This document shows, in pieces, positions 33,296-44,802 of a DNA stretch of 64,000 bases; position 1 is the stretch's first letter; each line of letters opens with the position of its first letter. The position numbers and the translations under genes were made by a program. Origin of the DNA: Rotaria sp. Silwood1 (Eukaryota; Rotifera; Eurotatoria; Philodinida; Philodinidae); contig CAJNOP010000012.1 in NCBI GenBank assembly GCA_905250075.1, forward strand, positions 1,364,001-1,428,000. Direction: 5' to 3'. The notes under the pieces are model-generated. The model was not told where the DNA came from. It did not search any database and saw only the letters and a program-made list of their open reading frames with translations.

Positions 33296-35439
33296 AGAAA
33301 GTGAAAATCTTTTATCAAATAATTGAAATGATTTCTATATTTATAAATCCAAAGCAACACAAAAATTAACAATACCTACTCTAATATTAGTATAGAATAA
33401 AAAATATGATCGATTATTTGACCGTTTGAAGCATACAAATATGTTATTCAGAATTATGGAATCAAAATGATATGAGAGTATACAAGCGATTCAGCAATAT
33501 ATCTTACATCGACGTTACATTTTTGAAGTACTTGGATTATAGAATCAAGTGCTAAAACTTAATGGTTTTGAAAGAATATTGAAAATGAATTTATTCTTAC
33601 TAGTGACTCTACATTTAATTGGAGTGAAATGATATCTCTATAGAATTCTCGAACAAACACTTAAAGAGAAATCTCATTTCATTTAGTCTTCAAAATAACT
33701 AATTTGAATAAATTGCTTAGATACATAGAAAAGAAGTGTCTGAATAGGGAAAGCTAGCAGACAATTCCACTAACTACTTATATAAATTTATAAACTGTTG
33801 AATACAGCTCAAAATTATGCAATCATAGTTGCGCAAATCAAGAGAAAATTTTGTACTCAAACGAATTTTCATGAATTTAATGAAAAATTCAAATTTTTAT
33901 TTATGGGTCATATTGAATATTTCAGTTTTCTTTTCGCAATATGATCAGCTTGGATCAAACCTGAGTATAGTTTGGCCAAAGCCGGCTAAATATTAATCAT
34001 AAATGTAAAAAATATTGTCGTAATAATCGTATATTAAGGCATTACTCATGTGGTCAGTCTAGTACGCCGTAATATTTCACACTATTTTCAAAACGTATCG
34101 ATACTCTTACTATAACGAAAAAAGTCTCCAAGTCTCAGTCAACACAGGACACGTACATAAGTCAATTTTTTGCGAGATCACATATGATGAAATAAGTATA
34201 AAATGAATAGCTAAAGTATGACATGAAAATGTCTTCAATATAGCACGAAAATATTCATCATGATGAGATCTATTGTTATGAATGCGTCCAAGAATGACAT
34301 GTTGAATTATAAAAGACAGTGAATTGATGTGTAGTGGCATACACCTTCGGTTCTTTGTGAAATCATGAGTTTAAAAAGTAGGAAAACATTCAAATTAATT
34401 ATTCTCAAATCGTTGTCATATGGTTTGTATTAAAAAATACTTGAAGTGCTTAACAGCTTGCGCCACGAGTGAGCTATGAAAATTTCTTGACATAATTAGT
34501 TTTGACGAGCTGTCAAAACACATTTATTACGAATGAATATGTAATGAAGTTTTCAAATAAAAGACACAGAATCTATCTGACAAAAGAAAAAGAGACACTT
34601 CAAAAAAAAAAAGAAAAATAATTTTCATTTTTATACGTTGCAGTAATATTTAATAATAAAGTTAACATGTGTTTTTTTTTATTCGTTTCGTGACAGCTGG
34701 AAATTGGAGTTCAATAGAGCGTTCTTTATAAACAAAAGCAATTTTCTCCTTCATGAACTATTATGCTCATGAACAAATAAAATCTATACTTTTTTTTTAT
34801 TAACTGGATTATTTCTCATACTGGTAGTTCACTACACGTGCTGCAAATGTTTATCAATCGTCTTGATTGCTTATCGAGTTTGACTTTCTCTAATTACTTG
34901 AAAACATGACAAAGATTGGAAACTGAGACTTGATATTATATTACTGTAACTAAACGAATTGAATAAAATAACAAAATCACTAGCATACATGCATACATAT
35001 TTGATGATAATCTATTACTATTTTCTACATGAATATAAAACACTTTCTATATAATAATATCATAAAGTGAAATTCATTTTAATCATGAATCCGAATATTA
35101 ATGATTAAAATTAAATTGATATAGTTGATGCCTTTGTTAATATGATGAGCTGACTTCAATCATAATTCACATCCTTTACACATTTTTCAGTAGAAAACAA
35201 TTCAAACAGCAATTCTTTGGTTATCATTTATGTATCATAGAAAATAAAGCGTTTTGATAAATCTTTAAAATCAGTGAGTACTCAAGCAGATACTTCATAC
35301 AGTCAATTATTAGGAATAATTTTGACGTCAATGATGTACCAATAGATGAGCGTCTCAACGATTGAACTTCCAACATTTGAGCTTAACATAAGGAATAAAT
35401 TAAAGAAATACAAGAAAAAATAGTTTTATTTGAATAAGT
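33296..35439. other. Non-coding or unresolved region within the relic zone
   Basis: Very AT-rich. A 76-codon minus-strand frame at 34110-34340 has mixed composition but no recognisable motif. More gene remnants may be present, but none can be supported. Confidence 0.4.
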
Positions 35440-35960
35440 TCATGACTGCCTCAAAACTTGAACAGTACTCTTGCTCGTTTAAATTGTAAGTCTTTGTTTG
35501 ATCAAATCAAAAGTCGAAATTAGTCGTTGAAATTTTTCACTAAGAAATTCATATTTCATACATTCTTTTAGCTTTACGAGTTTGACTTGCAATAATTCAG
35601 TGATTACCAAGTTCATGTGTTGTTCTGTTTTCAAACCTTTCATAGATTCATAAATTGATAAATGATTGTGTAAGTGAATACGACACCACAGGCATATCCA
35701 TCAATATCATAAGATATCGCATGACTAAATGCATTTTTTATGTCGAACACAGCGAGCTAATATTAACTTTATGTCTTGTTTCATGAATTAACGATGGCTC
35801 ATCTGTCGTATCACCCACGTCAATACCAGCTTAGCTCTTCAGTAATTTTGCATTTAGTTAAGATAATCGAGCATGCATCTTTCCATTTATTACTTCTAAT
35901 TTCAGTGGATTTTTCTGCACGCTAAATAAGAAACCTAACACCTTCAATCTAGGTTTTATT
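35440..35960 (-). pseudogene. Coding relic upstream of the Unc13 C2C remnant
   Basis: On the minus strand, VQKNPLKLEVINGKMHARLS is followed by a stop, then LNAKLLKS, a stop, and GIDVGDTTDEPSLIHETRHK. After a non-coding gap a further frame reads ESMKGLKTEQHMNLVITELL and continues QVKLVKLKECMKYEFLSEKF to RLTI. The helical, Leu/Lys-rich last part and its place upstream of the C2C relic would fit the MUN (MHD2) region of Unc13, but the sequence match is weak. Stops show it is not functional. Confidence 0.35.
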
Positions 35961-37810
35961 AGCTTTATACTTCGACGAAATAGAAAGTTGAATATTTGAA
36001 TAGTTGTTCTTTTTTTCTTTCAATTTCATAGTAAGATAATAATAAAATATTTATAAGATAAATTGATTGTTGTTAATTATTTTATTTATATTATTCGACA
36101 AGAGTATCGTAATAGAGTTTTCTAACTCCTAAGTCTTTAGTTAAATTGTTTTAAGATTCCACTCACTTTATTTCATAGAATTTCATTAACATTTTAAAAA
36201 GAAACAATTAAAAAAGCTAAGACATGACATGCATGTCAATGTTCTGAAAGACGCTGCGATCCGTACAATATGATAAAATTTCTTTTTTTTTTCTCATGAA
36301 AAACCTCTTCTCAAATATTTTCATCTGTTTTATAAACACGACCATTGAAAAGAACTAATGCTTTAAAAGATGACTCTTCAGTTTTAATAATTATTTTTTA
36401 AAAGAAAGTTTGTTTGCACTCATACAATAGTTGCATTTTTTGTTCGACATAATTTCGTATGAAATCTTCAAACTTTGACTTATGCCAAAAATTACTTTTC
36501 TTTTAAAAATCTAAGCTAAGTACATGTTATACTTCATTAAAATATTAATTTTGATAACTTGAACCTATTTAGATTTATTTGAATCTATTTTCTATGTATA
36601 TAACAGCAGCAATTCAGTTTTTTTTATTGAAGAAAAACCACATGAAGCATTCTCTATAAAAAAATTGTCAACAGACACTGTAATAACATCACTTAATATG
36701 TCCGTATCTAGTTAGTGCTTTAATTAAATTCATGCGCGCCATTACAGATATTATATTTTAAGCTCGCTTGTCAACTTCTCTCGTGTTTTATAATTCATTA
36801 TTAATCCAGTAGATTGTCTGACGCAAAAATCATCAACTTAATTTTCTATAGAGCAATAGTACTGCTTAGGTAGAATATTGAAACTCGAGAATTTGGTTCA
36901 AGAGTCGCATAATGATCTAACTTAGACGATTCAGACATTTCATTTAGTTTGTATTTCTAAAAGATTTGACAAATGATATTTTATAAAATGATGTATTTAT
37001 CAGTTAAATTATTCTTTCAGTTTCGTATTGATTAAAAATTATTTAAATGGTATTTTTAGATTTTCGAACAATTTTTAAAAATTAGTTTTTCCACTTGTGT
37101 TCCAACCTTTTTTTATTTGCTTAATAATTTTCTAATTTAAATATTTATTAAACATCGATCAATATAAAAATTCAAGAAATCGTTTATCCCTCTGATTTGT
37201 ATGGTTTTGTTTATCAAAAATGAGTAGAGACAAAAATGGATGCAGTATAAATTCAATTTATCGTAATTAGTATGTGCACGAGCTACCGTTTCTTTCTTTT
37301 GCTATTTTCCTTCATTACTCTTCTTTTTCTTGTTGTGACTCGAAGTACACGGTGTCTTTCCGCTTTTCTTTTTTATATTATCATCTTTTTTTTTCTTTAG
37401 TAAATGTCACTTGAGTCATTATTTTTTGTTCTGGAAAGGAATCTTCTACTTTTTCTGACTGCATGTGTGTCGTCTTTCTGAGTTTTTTTTTCTCTTATTT
37501 CTTCTTTTCTTATTTTCTTTCTATAATAAGAGAGAAAAAAAATATATCTTAGCTTATTTTCAAAAGCACTGAGAAAAATATAGGTTAAAGCTTTTCATAA
37601 TATTTTATTTTTTATCTTTGATAGAAAAATAGATGAATAATTTCGAATAAAACTAGTTAGAAAATCGATTAATTGGTAAATTATGTTGAGCTTCTTGTTT
37701 TAATAAGAACTAAAAATATTTACATCAATCATGTATTTGACGAGAATAATCAAGGAATTTTCTTTGAAGATTATCAACATCATGTATTTTTATTGAAAAA
37801 AAAAAACAAA
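35961..37810. other. Intergenic region, no gene seen
   Basis: About 1.85 kb, extremely AT-rich, with a pyrimidine-rich stretch at 37290-37500 in front of the small membrane protein gene. No exon is recognised. The promoter of the next gene presumably lies in the last few hundred bases. Confidence 0.45.
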
Positions 37811-38320
37811 ATGCTCTTCCTTAATGGTCGAACTCGTCATACGGGAATATCGCCGATGAACGTGCGTAATGGATCCTATACACATAAATTATCTCATTTA
37901 TCTGTTATTGGTGGTTCTCTTTCAATAGTAACTGGACTTATTCTTATTGTCGTTGGTGTTATATATGAAGTACAAAGTACTAAATTTATTGGTATTGGTT
38001 TAATTAGTTTTGGAGTTTTGTGTTTGCTTATGAAAATTATTCATTTCTATGGAAAATTGGATATATGTTATAATAATTGGATTTATCGAACTCGTGTTGT
38101 ACCAATTAATCATGAAACTTCGCAACCAAAACCAATAGGTGCATTGTCGGTTCCCCCTCGTCCTAAATCACCTGAAACGACACCAAAACAATCATATGTA
38201 GTGCCACCTGAACCTTCAACACGTAGAACAGTAATATCTGGTATAGAAATTCATAATGTTCTAACTGAACAATCAATAAAAAACGATGTAGTAACAAATA
38301 ATTCTAATACTATTACTTAA
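37811..38320 (+). CDS. Small two-TM protein with proline-rich tail, unknown function
   Basis: I start at the ATG at 37811 (MLFLNGRTRHTGISP, 169 aa) rather than the in-frame ATG at 37673. The upstream part is AT-biased, lysine-run sequence unlike the rest. Two adjacent hydrophobic helices (LSVIGGSLSIVTGLILIVVG and IGIGLISFGVLCLLM) are separated by a short loop, so both ends should be cytoplasmic. The ~100-residue C-terminal tail is rich in Pro, Ser and Thr, with SH3-like PPRPKSPETTP and VPPEPS stretches, and ends NSNTIT. Not recognised as a named family; it may be an adaptor-like membrane protein. Single exon, isolated on its strand. Confidence 0.6.
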   Translation: MLFLNGRTRHTGISPMNVRNGSYTHKLSHLSVIGGSLSIVTGLILIVVGVIYEVQSTKFIGIGLISFGVLCLLMKIIHFYGKLDICYNNWIYRTRVVPINHETSQPKPIGALSVPPRPKSPETTPKQSYVVPPEPSTRRTVISGIEIHNVLTEQSIKNDVVTNNSNTIT

Positions 38321-40257
38321 CACTTGCATATGAAATATTATGCGTTCAACTATTTCTGTGTACATTTCATATTTTCCCATTTTGTACGATAGTTTTCTTT
38401 TCGTTTGCTAGCTACAAAATTTTTCTCATCAACCATTGTTTTGTTAATATATGAAGTAAGTTTAATATCAAATTTTTTTATTATTAATAGTTAATAATAA
38501 AATAAAACAGTATAAACAGTCTTTAAGTTTATTGTATTGTTAAATTTTACAATCTAACGTACAAAAACTGAAAATGATTCAATTAGTTAAGACTTTTGCT
38601 TCAATATCAATTTCAGACAACGAACATTCAAATCACATAATTCACTTGCAATATATTGAAACCGTAGCGAAACGGCTATGATAAATTTTTCATTAAAAAT
38701 TTATCTAACTACGGTTAAAAATAGTTAATTTAAAATTCGGCATTTTCTGTGAGCCTTTATTCTATATATATATTATTCTTTGTTTTTAACAGAGCATGGC
38801 AGATTGCAAGTTCTGACACAGCCCTTATTTTATTGTTAGAGAAAAAGCACAACTATTTGCGTACTGAAAACAATGTCAATTCTTTTTAGAAAATTTGCGG
38901 TATTGAACTTATCATTCTCAGTCTTTAATAAAAAAAAAATGTAAGAATATTAAGAATCTTGTCAAGGTTTGTTATCTAACATGTTCTTTCAAACAATGGA
39001 AAAACAATATATATAAATAGAATAGAGGCCCATTGATGATGTTTGAGTTGTCACATTAACTATGTTTAACTTTTTTTAGACCAAAACTTCATGATAATCT
39101 CTTCACTAAAACTCTAACATATCCTATTTGAACTGGAGTCAGGAGCCTAAGGGCATTGCCGCTTTTCTGTGTTTCTCAAGAATGGCTCGACCAAAAATTA
39201 TGAAATCTTCAGGCTAAATAGAACTCAACTAGTACAACAAAAGGTGTGATAGATTCAGAATTTCCGGATGTTTCCTTCTATGAAATATCGAAGACAAAGG
39301 GGAAAAATAGCCTAAAGTTTTCCTTTTCGCAAACAGTCAGAATTCATCTTTTTATGGTTGAATTTTTGTTATAGTAAATAAGACCGAATGGGAGTGTATA
39401 TATTTTCTTAGAAAAAAAATTGTTTCCTTTGCTTACGAGAACTGAAGTACTAAAATTTCTGTCGAAAAACGTGTTTTTTTCCTAGGACAAATTTTATAAG
39501 ATCTGCCAAAAATCACCAGAACATTATTTTAAGAAAAAAAAGATATATTCACCCCGATTTGGTCCTATTTATCACCCACAAAACTTGAGCTGAATCTGTC
39601 GAAATGCTCAAGAGAAAAAGAGGAATCTTATTTTTTTTATGCACAGCTATCACTTAGTACACTTATACAACGGCTACGAAGATGCATTCCTGACCCACAC
39701 AACATTTTTTGATGATGAAATAACTATATTAGTATAGCCCATTTACAACAAGATAAAGCTGCAGAACGTGATTTTCGGTATTTAGAATATCTAAAGTCGG
39801 GTTTTTTCAAAGATCTGAATAAACATGAAAACTTTTCGGTCATATGCAATTTGATAAAGAACACTTGGCTGTCTTCTTAGACACAAAATAGTCGAAATGG
39901 AAAAAAGTGAATTTTTTGGAATGGGAAAAAGAAGGAGGATGCTTTTAAGAGTTTCTCTAGAATAAACTCAATCTGTCGTTCGTGGTGAAAAAATTCGTTG
40001 AATGATATTTAACATTTGTTCTACAAAAAAAAAGATTGACTTCCAAGTTTTTAAAAATTCAACGTTTTTATGTTAATTTTATAGTTGTGAACTAATCCTT
40101 AATAATGATATTATTAGTTGAAAAATCAATTTAATTTTTTTTTCATGTTTAAATATATTTATTTTTTATTTCAAATACAGAAAAATAAGAATCCGTCTTT
40201 TAATTGTTCTTCATATGTTTTGTTTTTGTTGAATAGACTACATTACAAGTCAATATT
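38321..40257. other. Intergenic region, no gene seen
   Basis: 1.9 kb between the small membrane protein (+) and the 3' end of TTC29 (-), so a convergent spacer. AT-rich with many A runs. No exon-like frame is supported. Confidence 0.45.
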
Positions 40258-42941
40258 TTATGGTTTTGGTTTTGTTAAAAAACTTTCATGTCTTGTACAT
40301 TTCCATTGAAGTAATTCTTTTGTATTCATTCGATCAATATGATCATTAAAAAATGGTCGTAATTTTAAACCATGTGCTATACCAAATAAAACACGATTAC
40401 GTTCAAGATCAGCATGACTATTAGCTAATGATATACTATAAGCTTTACTTAATGATTGAATAGCTGAATCATATTGACTCTAAGAAACAAAAATAAACAA
40501 ATACAAAAAGGTTTGATGATTAAAAATTTTAATTTTTTACTAATGTATTATGAATAAAACCAAGTGCACTACATGCTCTTGCATATTGTATATCACCTTC
40601 TTTATCAGATACTTTTTGTAAATATTTTGTTAAATATTCTGTACTTTTTTCTACATTAGCTTTTCTTAAAAAAAAACAAAGCCAAAGCAAAATAATGAAA
40701 AGAATTTTCTTTTTTTCTTTAATTAAATTACTTTTGATAACATATAGCTAATGCTTCACTTGCTTGACCAAAACCTTCATCATCATTAACATGTTGACAA
40801 TAATCATAATATTTATGAAGATATTTTAATGCTGAATCAATATTTCCATGTTCTACATAAGCTTGTCCTAATTTATAACTTGTTTCATTTTCAACTTTTT
40901 TATCACCACCTATACATAGTTTAAAAAAAAGAGTTTTTTCTTATCATTTCTTTCAAAATATTCTATTGTAATGGATGATGAGAAACTTTTTAGATCCAAT
41001 ATTTGTTCACTTTTAATGTATTTTCGACAATACAAAAGCTATGATTTTTTTGACTTGTTGATTATGAACTTAGAAATTTGGTTAGAGAATAGTGAAATAA
41101 TCTTTGAAAAACTCAAAAAAATTAGTTGAGGTAGAAAATTTTTATACTTTCACTATTGCAATTCGAAACTAAAAGTTAGAATCTTTTTTTATGTATCAGC
41201 TTGCGGATCATAATCTATTCTATTAAATGCACTATTTGAAGTTTTTCTGTCTTTTTACAAGACATTAAAGCCCATCGGATTTGGTTCCGGACTCGCTCGC
41301 CTTCATGAGTGAAATCTTTCTATTAACAGGATCCAACCATTTTAGATCGGACGAGTTCTAGCCGTCTGACAAATGTGTCCCGTGAGCTAATTATCGAATA
41401 CGAAAACTCAATCTCGCATCTTCACGGCGACTATTCAATTCTGATAGTAATAAAATACGATTTGACTGGATCAGAAAAGTTGGAATCGCTGGACGCTACA
41501 AGTTATCTCAATTTTTGTTTCTCCTAAAAATTCATTTTTAAAAAATTGACAACTGTTTTACATTGAAAGAAATTCTCGGAAAATACTTAGATAAATGCTA
41601 CAGCTTATTTCAATATCATATTTCGTAAAGTGTTCCTTGAACAAAAACGATTGACTCTAACAATTTTTCGCCTGTTCGAAAAGAGCGTTATAGGTTCAAT
41701 AAAAATCTTTTAACTTAGCATGAAAAATAAATTTTTAGGTCTTTCAAAGAGTCCCACAAAAAATATACACAACATTTCTAAGTCCACAATTTCTGTCTAA
41801 ACTAATTTTCTTGAGCTTTTTCAAAGATGATTTCGCTATTTTCGCATAAAATTTCTACTGTCATATGGGAAAAGTGAACAAATATCATATCTAAAAACTT
41901 TCTGATCATCCAATACTTTGTGTTGAAGCTTCATGTGCTTTAATGACATATTGAAGTGATTCATTATCAGTTCGACGTTCAGCTAATTTCATATATAAAC
42001 GTGTTAATTGAAGACTGGCATCAGCTTTTAATTGTTCATAATCTTCACTCAATTGACGATATTTTATAAAACTATGTAATGCTTTCATTAAGTCACCTAA
42101 AATAATTCATATTTATCATTATTATTATGTTTTTTCTTTATGTTTTATTTAACCTCGTCGTTCATATGCTAAACCAACATTAAGATGTGCTTCAGCTGCT
42201 AATTGTGGATCAAGTTGTTGATATGTTTGAGCAACTGATAAACATTTTTCATAAAATGAATCTGAAAGCCAACGATCATCACTTTTTAAAAAATAGGATG
42301 CTAATTCAAGATAACTATGATACATATTTGAATATTGACCTTAAAAAATAATTTACTTCATTTTTTCTTTAAATACTAAAAAACAAATCAGCTTACATCG
42401 TCGTTCAGCTTCTTCAGCTTTATTAAGATTTGAACAAAGAAAACGTAATTTGTCTGGTTCACCATCAAGTAATGGTCGTTGATGAAGTGGATGTTCAGCA
42501 CCTAATCGTTCTCGATCTTCTTTTTGCCATGCTAATATCGCACATAATTCACGAAATGAATTATGATAACCATGTCGAAGCATATCAATTGATAATTGAC
42601 GTTTTAATGAACTTCGAAATCTAGTTAAAAAAAAATAAACATAAATTCCATATTGAAAATATAAGTTATTTTTATGGAAAATAGACTTTTCAGTATCTTC
42701 TTTTTGAAGCATTGATTGTTGTTCATAAGCTGTTGCAGCATTTTTTATTTGATTTAATGGAAGCTAAAAAAACAAATAGAGATTAAAAAAAAAAGAAAAT
42801 GACTAATCAAATGAGTTTTATTACGAACTTTATGTTTTTCTTTATAAGTTTTACTAGGCAAAATAACATTACGATAAAATGCTGTTTGTCCTTTCGAAGA
42901 GGTTTCCTTCGATGGTTTTGTTCGATAAACTGTTGTTTCCG
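40258..42941 (-). CDS. TTC29: Tetratricopeptide repeat protein TTC29 (axonemal), 5' end not resolved
   Basis: TTC29 is a ciliary/flagellar axoneme protein needed for motility in animals. Eight exons on the minus strand: 42941-42829, 42763-42687, 42620-42397, 42339-42154, 42096-41917, 40909-40732, 40664-40541 and 40479-40258. All phases agree, giving ~434 aa (human ~475). The family signature is clear: MLRHGYHNSFRELCAIL, AILAWQKEDRERLG, EHPLHQRPLLDGEPDKLRFL, LNKAEEAERR and DDRWLSDSFYEKCL. TPR helices follow: AEAHLNVGLAYERRGDLMKA, SYKLGQAYVEHGNIDSALKY and ACSALGFIHNTL. The donor after exon 1 (GTTCGT) is atypical. The start codon is not certain: an ATG-TCA-A at 42987-42981 would fit in phase (M-S-T-E-T) but implies a 39-nt intron. 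Divergent from the GANAB gene. A 1007-nt intron carries an inverted-repeat insertion. Confidence 0.87.
41068..41860. repeat. Insertion with terminal inverted repeats in a TTC29 intron (MITE-like)
   Basis: About 60-70 nt at 41068-41140 recur in reverse complement at about 41785-41860. Both arms share a core of the form ATAGYGAAATMATCTTTGAA followed by CTCAAR-AAAATTAGTT. A third copy lies at 18593-18658. The arms enclose ~650 nt with no reading frame and a less AT-rich centre (about 41270-41480). The host intron is 1007 nt against ~50-90 nt for most others. This fits a non-autonomous foldback or MITE element; no target-site duplication was established. Confidence 0.6.
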
Positions 42942-42987
42942 CTAAATATATAAAATCATATATTAAAGAAAGAGATCAACTTGACAT

Positions 42988-44802
42988 TTTTAACTATCAT
43001 GTCGAAGGTTCTTTTTATAAATTTGCAAATAAGTTAATCTCTATATATTATTTAGGATGACAATAGAAAATGAGATCAGAAATAGTTAAAAAACAGCAGA
43101 GCGATATAATCATTTGTTTTATATAGATTGTTAAATTTTTTTATATTTTTCTGACAGATATTGATCATGAAATGGTAAGTAGGACACATATAAATGTTGA
43201 GATTTAGTGCTAAGAGTATTCTTCCCCCTGTCTTCTGGTTCTCCGCGAAAGTACACCCGGTGGGAGCTTGCTTAAGATCTCGGCCTTTGTTCAATCAAAC
43301 TGGGACTTCTTCCTAGTGGTATCTGGAATGAAGAGTCAGATGTGTTTATAAATTCTTTGAAAAATATCAATCTCTTGTTTTTTAATTAAAAGAAAATGGG
43401 AAATATTTATTCGAGAACTGGTTTTCTACATTTTGCTAATTAAAAATCAAGGAATTGAGATTTCTCAAAAAGTTCAAAAAAACATGTGAACATTTGTCAC
43501 AGGTATTTTGAGAAAAAAAATTAGCTCGATCGGATGTATCACCGCAAAGAACCAGAAGTAGTCTAAAAGAGGGTAACATTTTTAAATATAATTGTCAAGT
43601 ACCTACATCTGTTCTACATTTATCTAATGTTGAGAATTTGTATAGCATTTTTTGATCATTAAGAACATTCTTCATTGTATAAAACACAAAACTCGATGAT
43701 AATAACTTCATTAACATAAAACTATTTTGAATACTTTAGTAAGTAGTATATTAACAGAGCCTTTTTCGTCTACTGAATTCTTGTATGAAAAACTATTTGT
43801 AATGTTTCAAAAATTAACTCATTGGAATTTTTATCAATGTTTAATAGTCAATTGACTACTTGTTGACATAGTTTAAAAACTGTAACAATAAAAGACTCTC
43901 CCTCTTTCGTTTCTTGTGCGCTATAATTAAGCACAAATTATGTATGAACCGAAGACGGTACATATGAAGAAAATGAATGACGTCACGACAAGAGTTTATT
44001 TCGTAAAACTAAATGAACTTCATTAATGGATTAGATTCAAAATTAATTTAAAGAAAAAATCAAAACAAAACTGAAGTTTATGTTCTCGTTGAAAAACCTT
44101 TTGGTTTAAATTTTTAGAATATTTTTTCTTGCTATATTTCCCTGCTAAACATTTGTTATTTCTATCAATCAACTAATTTATATAGTAAATACTTCAACCG
44201 TTCTGATGGTGTTCATAGTAGAAAGATTGCAATCTAGTTAATGACTCTATTAGAAGAATAATACATGTTTTTCTCAAGTAATATATTAACTTAATATATG
44301 AATATATGTGTTTCAGAAAATGTTGATGCAAAGAGGTTAAGTTTCTCTTGTCTTCTAAAAAGCAAATGTTTACATCTTAATCAAATTATAAAAATTATAA
44401 AATTTTTGATTAAACTGAAATTATAAAAGACTTACTCATGTTATCTTTTATTTTGAAATCAAGCTCATATAATCAAAATTATTATTTCCAATCAATCACG
44501 CAATTGAAAAATGAAAATAATCGATTCGTTTTTCTCCATTTTACAATTCTTAACTATAACAATCTTGACTCCAATCATATAGAATTTAGTGACACCTATA
44601 TATCATTTATTCAATATTCTTCAATGTCAAATCTATTGTTTTCTATATTAATTTCAAGATTTATTGATCAAAAATTTTCATAATAAATTAATTAATTTTG
44701 GTTGAATATCTTCAATAACCAATATAATTGTTCCAAAACTTTAACTTTCGAAAAATCATCAAACCGTCAACTATTGAAATCAAACATAAAAAAAGAAAAA
44801 AA
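42988..44802. promoter_or_regulatory. Divergent intergenic region between TTC29 (-) and GANAB (+)
   Basis: About 1.8 kb that must contain both promoters. Mostly AT-rich, with an unusual block of near-even base composition at 43200-43320 (GTACACCCGGTGGGAG and neighbours) that stands out from the surroundings and may be an inserted repeat. A 72-codon minus-strand frame over it is not supported as a gene. No core promoter motif is assigned. Confidence 0.4.

Noticed and set aside
37673..37810. N-terminal 46-residue extension of the small two-TM protein
   Set aside because: AT-driven composition with a poly-Lys run from an A tract; the internal ATG at 37811 follows an A-rich leader and starts more normal sequence.
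43076..43294. Possible 5' exon of TTC29 on the minus strand
   Set aside because: No TTC29-like sequence, and its less AT-rich core looks like inserted DNA rather than an exon.
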